Source: DASZHC01 sp035938215
GTDB lineage: Bacteria; Verrucomicrobiota; Verrucomicrobiia; Chthoniobacterales; JAFAMB01
Reading direction: 5' to 3'
Assembly: GCA_035938215.1 (NCBI GenBank)
Contig: DASZHC010000091.1
Coordinates: 1 to 16,748 of the forward strand
Length of the DNA stretch: 16,748 nucleotides
The position numbers and the translations under genes are program-made. Position 1 is the stretch's first letter, and each line of letters begins with the position of its first letter. The notes below the pieces were generated by a model that saw nothing but the letters and a program-made list of their open reading frames with translations, made no database searches and was not told the DNA's origin. Positions 7,526 to 13,624 of this stretch are shown here, in pieces.

Positions 7526-7630
7526 CGGGGTCATGTCTCAACTTTCAACATTTCCCTTTTGTTCAGAAGGTAAGGTGCCGCACCAAATCAAAAGAGCGCA
7601 GCAAATGTTGAAAGTTGAGACATGACCCCG
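7526..7630. repeat. Perfect 28-bp inverted repeat with 49-bp spacer (REP/MITE-like)
   Basis: The arms 7526-7553 (begins CGGGGTCATGTCTC) and 7603-7630 (ends GAGACATGACCCCG) are exact reverse complements over 28 bp. The unit nearly fills the gap between binding protein copies 1 and 2, ending 7 bp before the copy 2 ATG. Termini with GGGGTCA...TGACCCC are typical of short dispersed repeats often linked to REP-associated (RAYT) transposases; that link is recalled knowledge, and no transposase is in the window. As RNA it would form a very stable hairpin that could limit read-through or protect copy 1 mRNA (inference). Confidence 0.8.
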
Positions 7631-7637
7631 TCCCAAA

Positions 7638-8750
7638 ATGAAAATTTTTTTGACGCTTTTGGCGTGGGCTTCGGTATCGGCGTCGCTTTGGGCTCAAACC
7701 TTGAAGATAGGAGAGGTCGATCCGCTTACCGGTGGTATTTCGCAGTTTGGAATAGGATGCCATCAGGGAATCACCCTGGCGTTCGAAGAGCTCAACGTTG
7801 CAGGTGGCGTCCTTGGTAGAAAGATCGATCTTGTCGCTGAAGACGATCAATCGAAGCCGGGCCAGAGCGCGACGGCGGTTCGCAAGTTGATTACTCAAGA
7901 TAAAGTCATCGCTATCCTCGGCGATGCGACGTCATCGGCTACTCTGGAATCCGCCCCGATTGCTCAGAGTGACAAAATCCCGATGATTACACCGAGCGCG
8001 ACAAATCCGCGAATCACGGAGGTCGGCGATTTCATTTTTCGCGTTTGTTTCCTCGATGAATTTCAGGGTCGCGTGATTGCCCGATTCGCAAGAAAAAATT
8101 TAAAGGCGCAGAACGTCGCGATTCTTACCGATACGAAGCAGGACTATAGCGTCGATCTCGCAAAGTTCTTCAAGGATGAGTTCACCAAGCTAGGTGGCAC
8201 AATCTCGGTCGACCAAAGCTATGCGACGGGTGACACCGATTTCCGCGCGCAGTTGACTTCGATCCGAGCAGCTAAGCCCGACGTAATCTGCGTGCCGGGT
8301 TACTATCAGGAGGTCGGCCTTATTATAAGGCAAGGACGCCAGATTGGACTGAAAATGCCGTTCATCGGATGCGACGGATGGGCAAATCAAGCATTGCTCG
8401 ATGTCGGCGGCAAAGCGGTTGAAGGGTGCTATTTTACGAATCATTTTTCGCCCGACGACCAAGCGGCAAACGTCAAAAAGTTTGTCGAAAAGTATCGGCA
8501 AAAATACGGGTCGGCGCCCGATACCTTTGCCGCTCTAGGCTATGATGCGGCGCGTTTGCTTACTGGCGCAATTCAGCGAGCCGGCACAATCGAAACAACC
8601 GCTGTCCGGGATGCATTGGCAAAAACCGCCGATTTTGAAGGTGTGACCGGTCGGATCTCATTTGATAGGCATCGAAATGCGTCGAAACCGGGGTTAGTTG
8701 TAACCATTAAAGATGGCAGGTTTGAGATTGCCGAGAGGATAGAGCCATAG
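7638..8750 (+). CDS. livK: LivK-type amino acid ABC transporter binding protein, copy 2
   Basis: 370 aa. Signal peptide at residues 1-19 (cleavage LWA/QT), then LKIGEVDPLTGG, the start of the type I periplasmic binding fold. Aligned ligand-site residues are Ser99 (TSSAT), Ala121/Thr122 (PSATNP), Tyr222 (GYYQE) and Asp246 (GCDGW). It differs from its neighbours by GYYQE in place of GYYPE, CDGWAN in the lower pocket loop, and extra cysteines (Cys41, Cys218, Cys245), suggesting altered specificity. It lies directly after the 28-bp inverted repeat, with no clear Shine-Dalgarno sequence, so translation may depend on local structure. There is no permease gene next to it; it presumably uses the LivHMGF encoded 4 kb downstream. 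Confidence 0.9.
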   Translation: MKIFLTLLAWASVSASLWAQTLKIGEVDPLTGGISQFGIGCHQGITLAFEELNVAGGVLGRKIDLVAEDDQSKPGQSATAVRKLITQDKVIAILGDATSSATLESAPIAQSDKIPMITPSATNPRITEVGDFIFRVCFLDEFQGRVIARFARKNLKAQNVAILTDTKQDYSVDLAKFFKDEFTKLGGTISVDQSYATGDTDFRAQLTSIRAAKPDVICVPGYYQEVGLIIRQGRQIGLKMPFIGCDGWANQALLDVGGKAVEGCYFTNHFSPDDQAANVKKFVEKYRQKYGSAPDTFAALGYDAARLLTGAIQRAGTIETTAVRDALAKTADFEGVTGRISFDRHRNASKPGLVVTIKDGRFEIAERIEP

Positions 8751-8814
8751 CCCGTCGCGGGGCATTCGATCTTTGCTTGCCGCGTCCGAGCCTTATCGTT
8801 GCCCGCAATCGAAC

Positions 8815-9195
8815 TCAGTTCTCCGGCTGGGGTAGAGAAAAATCTGTATCTTGAAATACAAGTAAAGCACGGCATTCGGTTGCCAACTCGAAGAATCGCT
8901 GATCTTCCAAGGCGAATTCCAACAGTAGGTCGCCTGCTCCCAGCCAAACCGATACCGCAAACAGGCAAGCGCCTGGAGCAAAGAGGCTTGCGGCCAGGAA
9001 CGTCGGCAAAAAATTGAATCCGCCAGTGCATGCGCCGAGGACGGCAAAAAAAATGAATGTCCACCTCTGCAGGAGCAACTGAAACCTGGCGTCTCGAATT
9101 TTGTGAGCCACCAGCATGCCTAATGCTTTTGGTGTGCTGATTAAATACCCGAGAGAACTGGTTTCGCAGGCGCAGATAAACTGTTTGTGAGACAT
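8815..9195 (-). CDS. Possible small membrane protein of unknown function
   Basis: 126 aa from ATG 9195, on the strand opposite the transport genes. It starts MSHKQFICACETSSLGYL. Two hydrophobic segments (about 46-58, WTFIFFAVLGACT, and 61-90, FLPTFLAASLFAPGACL then VSVWLGAG) are followed by an acidic, helical C-terminal region. Codon choice and composition look like real coding sequence, whereas the longer overlapping - strand frame (8573-9211) is Arg/Pro-rich and looks like a shadow. No family recognised and no Shine-Dalgarno sequence seen. If not real, 8751-9458 is a 708-bp gap without genes inside the transporter locus. Confidence 0.4.
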   Translation of the reverse strand: MSHKQFICACETSSLGYLISTPKALGMLVAHKIRDARFQLLLQRWTFIFFAVLGACTGGFNFLPTFLAASLFAPGACLFAVSVWLGAGDLLLEFALEDQRFFELATECRALLVFQDTDFSLPQPEN

Positions 9196-9370
9196 ATCGA
9201 TTTGGTTTCAAAGAGGTACCCAGAAGCCGCAGGAAAGAAGCGCTGGATGAGCTGTAGCATTCATATTACCCAATTACGCCAGAACCATTATAATTTTTAG
9301 GAATAAATCGAAAAATCTGCAACGATGCAGAAAAGCTGCAGGGCGTTCGGGTGCACCGGGGTTCTATCCC

Positions 9371-9405
9371 ATTCTACCTTCTGACTTCTGTCTTCTTGCT
9401 TCCGT
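9371..9405 (+). repeat. Imperfect heptamer tandem repeat
   Basis: Four consecutive 7-bp units, CTTCTGA, CTTCTGT, CTTCTTG and CTTCCGT (9378-9405), preceded by a degenerate fifth unit (ATTCTAC, 9371-9377). The tract is all pyrimidine except near each unit end. It lies in the 263-bp non-coding stretch before the Rieske gene, which also holds a TATAAT (9289-9294) without a good -35. Confidence 0.45.
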
Positions 9406-9458
9406 CAGGGCAGCGCTTCTTGGGTTGAATTGGTTCGGTTTTGCGATTTTATTTTAGC

Positions 9459-9758
9459 ATGGGTTTGCAACGACTCTGTTCCAGATCGGAGCTCGCTCCG
9501 GGAGGCGTGAAACGGCTTGACGAGCCTCCCATCGCAGTTTTCAGGGTGGAGGATTCCTATTTTGCCATCAGCGATGTCTGTACCCACGAGTGGGCGCGCC
9601 TCTCTGAAGGTGAAGTCGATGGTGAAACGGTCGTTTGCCCGCTGCACGGCGCTTGCTTTTCGCTGAGCACCGGCGAAGCACTCTCTTTACCCGCGGTCGA
9701 CCCTGTTGAGACGTTTGCCGTTATCTTGCAGGGCGACGACATTTACGTAGATCTCTAA
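9459..9758 (+). CDS. Rieske [2Fe-2S] ferredoxin
   Basis: 99 aa from the ATG at 9459; an in-frame TTG at 9441 is a less likely start. A soluble electron carrier of the type serving aromatic-ring dioxygenases or nitrite reductase small subunits (BphF/NirD-like). Both halves of the Rieske site are intact: Cys41-x-His43 (CTHEWA) and Cys60-x2-His63 (CPLHGACF), 16 residues apart, as usual. The C-terminal half (STGEALSLPAV, VETFAVIL, DDIYVDL) follows the usual beta-sandwich pattern, and about 100 aa is normal for a stand-alone ferredoxin. No oxygenase, reductase or nitrite reductase gene is in the window, so its partner is unknown. Its place between two amino acid binding proteins is unusual; it may be an insertion into the operon or part of amino acid catabolism. 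Confidence 0.92.
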   Translation: MGLQRLCSRSELAPGGVKRLDEPPIAVFRVEDSYFAISDVCTHEWARLSEGEVDGETVVCPLHGACFSLSTGEALSLPAVDPVETFAVILQGDDIYVDL

Positions 9759-9769
9759 CAAACTAAGAA

Positions 9770-9904
9770 GGGACGTCCCGCGTGTGTGCACCAAGCAGGT
9801 TTCTAGCCGAACCCGCCTGATGCTTGCGTTGTGCGTCCACAGTGCGCATTGCGCTCCGGTTCAAGTCCGGATGTGGTGCACACCAAACTTGAACAGAGGA
9901 GCGC
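9770..9904. other. Dense inverted repeats upstream of binding protein copy 3; possible structured leader or tRNA-like remnant
   Basis: Paired segments in this 135-bp stretch: GGGACGTCCC palindrome (9770-9779); GTGTGCACCA (9784-9793) with TGGTGCACAC (9874-9883); CAAGCA (9792-9797) with TGCTTG (9821-9826); GGTT/AACC (9798-9801 with 9810-9813); GCGC-ATT-GCGC (9844-9854); TCCGG-TTCAAGT-CCGGA (9855-9871), a perfect tRNA T-arm shape; GTTCAAGT (9859-9866) with ACTTGAAC (9887-9894); and GCGCTCC (9851-9857) with GGAGCGC (9898-9904). The last two pairings exclude the T-arm hairpin, so alternative folds are possible. No 7-nt anticodon loop fits, so I do not call a tRNA. Confidence 0.45.
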
Positions 9905-9928
9905 CTCCCTGATAGCCTGAGCGGGTTT

Positions 9929-11044
9929 ATGCGCTGGAAAAGTCTGGTATGTGTAGCGTTGTTGGCGGCTCAAGCAGAGGCCCAGGAGGATATCAAGATC
10001 GGTGAGGTGAATCCGATTTCCGGCGCGATTGGCCAATACGGTACGACTTGCCATCGAGGTATCCAGCTCGCGATCGAACAGGCGAATCAAAGTGGGGGGG
10101 TTTTAGGAAGAAAGATCCTGCTGCTGACAGAAGACAACCAATCAAAGGCGGGCGAGACTTCGACTATTGTTAGAAAATTTATAACCCAGGACAAAGTCGT
10201 GGCCATAGTAGGCGACCTCACCTCTTCGGCGACACTCGAGGGCGGACCCATCGCGCAAGCAGCAAAGATTCCTATGGTAACGCCTTTGGCAACAAACCCG
10301 AAGGTAACCGAAATTGGTGATTATATTTTTCGGGTCTGTTTCATCGACGAATTCCAGGGTCGCGTGATGGCGCGTTTCGCACTCGAAAATCTGAAGGCAA
10401 AAAGAGCTGCTCTTCTAACCGATTCCAAACAAGACTACAGCGTTGGCTTGAGCGGTTTTTTCAAACAAAGTTTTGTCGGCGGATCGGGAACAGTGGTTCG
10501 TGAACAGAGCTACTCCAGCGGGGATACCGATTTCCGCGCGGTCTTGACTTCCTTGAAGGCGGCTCAGCCTGACGTGGTGTTCGTCCCGGGCTACTATCCA
10601 GAGGTGAGCCTCATTCTGAAACAAGCGCGACAACTTGGGATAAGCGTTCCGTTTATTGGGTGCGAGGCCTGGGACAGTCCCACATTGCTGACCGTCGCGG
10701 GCAAGTCGGCGGATGGCTGCTACTTTTCGAACCAGTTCTCGCCGGATGACCCGAGCCCGGCCGTCCGGGATTTCGATCAGATTTATCAGTCGAAATTCGG
10801 CACCCGACCTGACAATTTCGCGGCACTTGGATATGATGCAGCACGGGTAGTGCTCGACGCGATAGAGCGGGCTGGATCGACTGGATCGCCGGCGATTCGG
10901 GATGCTCTTGCGCAAACAAAAGATTTTCCGGGAGTCTCGGGCAACATCACGATCGATTCCAGTCGGAATGCTTCCAAGCCGGTGGTAGTTCTAGCCATCA
11001 AAGAGAACCGGATTCAGTACTTTGAGAAAATCAATCCCAATTGA
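9929..11044 (+). CDS. livK: LivK-type amino acid ABC transporter binding protein, copy 3
   Basis: 371 aa. Signal peptide at residues 1-18 (cleavage AEA/QE), then IKIGEVNPISG. Aligned ligand-site residues are Ser99 (TSSAT), Ala121/Thr122 (PLATNP), Tyr222 (GYYPE) and Glu246 (GCEAW). The acid is Glu, as in E. coli LivJ, unlike the Asp of copies 1 and 2. It shares the subgroup motifs KQDYSVGL, SYSSGDTDFRA and NFAALGYDAA with its neighbours. The ATG has no strong ribosome binding site and lies 25 bp after the inverted-repeat cluster. The 379-bp repeat element starts only 5 nt after its stop, so that element may have inserted at the gene end. Confidence 0.91.
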   Translation: MRWKSLVCVALLAAQAEAQEDIKIGEVNPISGAIGQYGTTCHRGIQLAIEQANQSGGVLGRKILLLTEDNQSKAGETSTIVRKFITQDKVVAIVGDLTSSATLEGGPIAQAAKIPMVTPLATNPKVTEIGDYIFRVCFIDEFQGRVMARFALENLKAKRAALLTDSKQDYSVGLSGFFKQSFVGGSGTVVREQSYSSGDTDFRAVLTSLKAAQPDVVFVPGYYPEVSLILKQARQLGISVPFIGCEAWDSPTLLTVAGKSADGCYFSNQFSPDDPSPAVRDFDQIYQSKFGTRPDNFAALGYDAARVVLDAIERAGSTGSPAIRDALAQTKDFPGVSGNITIDSSRNASKPVVVLAIKENRIQYFEKINPN

Positions 11045-11048
11045 AGGG

Positions 11049-11427
11049 CTGGTGCATCGAGTCATAAGTAGGAGGCATAGCGTTGGCTTCAAAAGGGTCT
11101 GGATGCGAGGCGTGAGTAAGGAGCATCCCGCCCCATTTTCGTGGTGGCGGGGAGGAAACCGAATAATCAGAAAAAATGGAGCGGGACGTAACGAACGAAC
11201 AACGACGCAGACGGACCCTTTTCAAGCCAACCCTTTGGGCCGTGGTCAGTTGGCTGATTTTCTGCGTTGCTCTCTCCTTACGTCCCGCTCCATTTTTGTT
11301 CCGGCTACGGGAGCCCCCCAGATCAGCAGGAGAACAAAAATGGGGCGGGATGCTCGTCGTTCGCGCCTTGAAAATCAGCCAACTGACCGAGGGCGGTATG
11401 CCTCCTACTTATGACTCGATGCACTAG
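11049..11427. repeat. 379-bp nested inverted-repeat element (copy B)
   Basis: The outer arms 11052-11079 (begins GTGCATCGAGTCATAAG) and 11397-11424 are exact reverse complements over 28 bp, extended to 11049 and 11427 with one wobble. Inside, AAAAATGGAGCGGGACG...(11172-11191) pairs with 11278-11297 over 20 bp. A CATCCCGCCCCATTTT at 11124-11139 pairs with 11336-11351. GGTCAGTTGGCTG...(11244-11262, 19 bp) recurs inverted at 11370-11388. The right half is shared with 1-166. There is no transposase and no convincing ORF. It resembles a composite MITE or REP-derived mobile element; the class is inferred. Confidence 0.8.
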
Positions 11428-11470
11428 TCGGCCTTCGAACAAGCGAAATCGCAATATGGGTAGAAATCGC

Positions 11471-11534
11471 GTAGGGCTTGCAACTACACGGAGGCGTCGC
11501 GATGAAGGATGCCTCGGCGGCGAAAGCGCCCTAC
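11471..11534 (+). promoter_or_regulatory. Double stem-loop leader before binding protein copy 4
   Basis: GTAGGGC (11471-11477) pairs with GCCCTAC (11528-11534). Inside, GAGGCGTC (11491-11498) pairs with GATGCCTC (11508-11515) with one G-T wobble. The stack ends 10 bp before the GGGAGA ribosome binding site (11544-11549) of the copy 4 gene. Two direct GAAATCGC copies (11444-11451, 11463-11470) precede it. It could be a leader controlling the livKHMG genes or another short dispersed repeat; the sequence alone does not decide. Confidence 0.35.
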
Positions 11535-11557
11535 AGTTTATCCGGGAGAATAGTCTT

Positions 11558-12673
11558 ATGCTACGGCGGCTTCTTGTGGTGAGCGCTATCTTTCTGGCCT
11601 CAAGCTGTTGCGTGATTGGCGGCGTCAGAATTGGCGCGGTAACCTGTTTGACGGGTGCGCTCTCAACGTTCGGCGTTTCCAGTGTTCAGGGTGCAAAATT
11701 GGCCGTGGAAGACATAAACGGTAGCGGGGGCCTTCTTGGCGAGCCGATTGAATTGATCGTCGAAGATAATGGATCTAAGGCGGGAGAAGCGGCCACGATT
11801 GCTCGCAAATTCATTTCGCAGGACAAGGTTGCTGCTATCCTGGGAGACCTTACCTCGTCCGCGACAATGGAGGTAGCGCCTTTGGCGCAGGCCGCAAAAA
11901 TCCCGCTCTTGACGCCTTCGGCTACGAACGTGGCGATCACTCGAATCGGCACCTATATTTTCCGAAGTTGTTTCATCGATCCGTTCACCGGGAAGGTCAT
12001 GGCGCGATTTGCTCTGGATCACCTCCACGCGACGCGAGCAATTCTTCTGACCGATGTCAAACAGGATTACAGCGTCGGTGTCTCCGACGCGATACGTAGC
12101 TACCTTACTGAAAATGGAGGCGAGATCGTCGCTTCGATATCCTATAGCAGCGGTGACACGGATTTCCGGACACAGCTCACCGAAGTTCGAGGCGAGCGCC
12201 CTGATGTGATCTTTCTTCCTGCTTATTATACCGAAGCGGCGCTGATCCTTCGTCAAGCGAGACAACTTGGCATTAGCACGCCGTTTGTGGGCGGCGAGGG
12301 CTGGGATTCTCCTGCCCTCGTGCAGGTTGCGGGAAAGAGCGCTGATGGGAACTACTACACGAACCATTTCTCTGCGGCAGATCCTTCGGAGCGTGTAAAA
12401 GCGTTCGTTGAACAATATCGCGCAAAGTATCACGCAACGCCAGATGCGTTGGCTGCTCTCTGGTACGATGGTGCACGACTTCTCTTTTTCGCCGTGAAGC
12501 GAGCCGGGTCGGCCGATCCCGAAAAGATTCGCAATGCTCTGGCTTCCACGCGCAATTTTGAGGGAGTCACAGGATCCATTTCGATTGATGAAAATCGAAA
12601 CGCCTCCAAGCCCGGGGTGATCTTGACCATTCAAAATGGTGAAACAAGAATGGTCCAGCAAGTTAGGCCCTGA
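11558..12673 (+). CDS. livK: LivK-type amino acid ABC transporter binding protein, copy 4
   Basis: 371 aa from the ATG at 11558, preceded by GGGAGA 8 nt upstream. The open frame runs back to 11411 inside the repeat, but those 49 codons are Arg-rich and lie before a proper signal sequence, so they are not used. The N-terminus MLRRLLVVSAIFLASSCC has a loose lipobox (ASSC), so this copy may be a lipoprotein, unlike copies 1-3. The fold starts VRIGAVTCLTGAL. Aligned ligand-site residues are Ser100 (TSSAT), Ala122/Thr123 (PSATN), Tyr223 (AYYTE) and Glu247 (GGEGW). It is the most divergent copy: SATNVAIT replaces ATNPKVT, PAYYTE replaces PGYYPE, and ALWYDGAR replaces ALGYDAAR. Its TGA abuts the livH ATG with no gap, so it is the copy most tightly coupled to the permease. 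Confidence 0.92.
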   Translation: MLRRLLVVSAIFLASSCCVIGGVRIGAVTCLTGALSTFGVSSVQGAKLAVEDINGSGGLLGEPIELIVEDNGSKAGEAATIARKFISQDKVAAILGDLTSSATMEVAPLAQAAKIPLLTPSATNVAITRIGTYIFRSCFIDPFTGKVMARFALDHLHATRAILLTDVKQDYSVGVSDAIRSYLTENGGEIVASISYSSGDTDFRTQLTEVRGERPDVIFLPAYYTEAALILRQARQLGISTPFVGGEGWDSPALVQVAGKSADGNYYTNHFSAADPSERVKAFVEQYRAKYHATPDALAALWYDGARLLFFAVKRAGSADPEKIRNALASTRNFEGVTGSISIDENRNASKPGVILTIQNGETRMVQQVRP

Positions 12674-13624
12674 ATGGATAGACTGATTGAAATCGTACAA
12701 CAACTCGTCAACGGCGTTTCTCTGGGCTCGATCTATGCCTTGATAGCTCTTGGCTACACGATGGTCTACGGTGTGCTGCGCTTCATCAATTTCGCTCACG
12801 GCGACATCTATATGCTTGGAGCTTATTCGGGCTATCTTCTGGCGCCTTTTTTTTCGCATTTCTTCAAGTTCGGCCAGTTCGATACTTTTACGCCTCAGAA
12901 TACGCTTTTTATCCTTTCCGGCGCCGGCCTGGTGATGGTGTTTTCGATGGCCATCTGTGCCGTAATTGGAGTCCTGATAGAGCGAATTGCTTATCGTCCG
13001 TTGAGGCAAAGGCCGAGGCTGAACGTTTTGATTACGGCGATCGGCGTCTCGCTCTTTCTGCAGAATATTACTCAATATCGCCTCGGTGCCGATCCCAAGG
13101 CGTTCCCTCAATTGATTCCTGTCCATGTCGTGGAAGGGCTCGGAAATCTGACCATTCTCACTTCGCAACTCGCAATCATTCTGGCCACGATACTGCTGCT
13201 GATCGTGCTGCGGCTTATCGTCATGAGGACCAAGATGGGCTTGGCGATGCGGGCGTTATCGCTCAATCCAACTGCCTGCTCAATCATGGGCGTCAATAAC
13301 GACGTGGTGATCTCGTTTACCTTTGCGTTAGGTTCGGCGCTCGCAGCTGCAGCCGGTATCCTCGTCTCGATGGATTCGCCGTCCATTAATCCGCTGATGG
13401 GGAATTTGCCGGGGATCAAGGCGTTTGTAGCCGCGGTTCTGGGAGGTATCGGCAATATACCCGGAGCTGCGCTCGGTGGATTGATTATCGGGATCTTGGA
13501 GACGCTCGTCGTAGCAATAGGTTTTCCGCAGTGGAGGGACGGAATCGCCTTTGCCGTTTTAATCGTGATTCTCTTGTTCAAGCCAACAGGCATTCTCGGA
13601 AAAGTCGAGCGAGAAAAGGTATGA
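12674..13624 (+). CDS. livH: Branched-chain amino acid ABC transporter permease LivH
   Basis: 316 aa inner-membrane protein, one half of the translocation channel with LivM. The family signature is clear near the N-terminus: NGVSLGSIYALIALGYTMV then FINFAHGDIYMLGAY (about residues 13-51). Long hydrophobic stretches follow at roughly 75-105, 115-135, 155-180, 210-235 and 255-305, giving about eight helices. MRALSLNPTACSIMGVN (about 190-206) is the cytoplasmic coupling region that contacts the ATPases, with RALS-N-AA-like spacing usual for LivH. Length is close to the family's ~300. The ATG directly follows the stop of binding protein copy 4, and the stop overlaps the livM start by 4 nt (ATGA), so translation is coupled. 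Confidence 0.96.
   Translation: MDRLIEIVQQLVNGVSLGSIYALIALGYTMVYGVLRFINFAHGDIYMLGAYSGYLLAPFFSHFFKFGQFDTFTPQNTLFILSGAGLVMVFSMAICAVIGVLIERIAYRPLRQRPRLNVLITAIGVSLFLQNITQYRLGADPKAFPQLIPVHVVEGLGNLTILTSQLAIILATILLLIVLRLIVMRTKMGLAMRALSLNPTACSIMGVNNDVVISFTFALGSALAAAAGILVSMDSPSINPLMGNLPGIKAFVAAVLGGIGNIPGAALGGLIIGILETLVVAIGFPQWRDGIAFAVLIVILLFKPTGILGKVEREKV

Noticed and set aside
8573..9211. 212-codon open frame on -
   Set aside because: It overlaps the end of copy 2 and the better-looking 126-aa frame; the product is Arg-rich and without structure, so the shorter frame was preferred.
9784..9885. A class II tRNA (T-arm, short variable-like arm, closing stem, ACCA-like end)
   Set aside because: The T-arm is separated from the closing stem by extra bases, and no anticodon arm with a 7-nt loop or recognisable D-arm can be placed, so it is reported only as a structured region.
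11411..11557. N-terminal extension of binding protein copy 4 to the ATG at 11411
   Set aside because: The 49 extra codons are Arg-rich, begin inside the repeat and cover the double hairpin; the ATG at 11558 has a ribosome binding site and directly starts a signal sequence.
11663..13168. 501-codon open frame on the - strand
   Set aside because: It lies opposite the well-supported copy 4 livK-like gene and livH, and its product is Arg/Ser/His-rich with no recognisable domain; it is a shadow of + strand codon bias.
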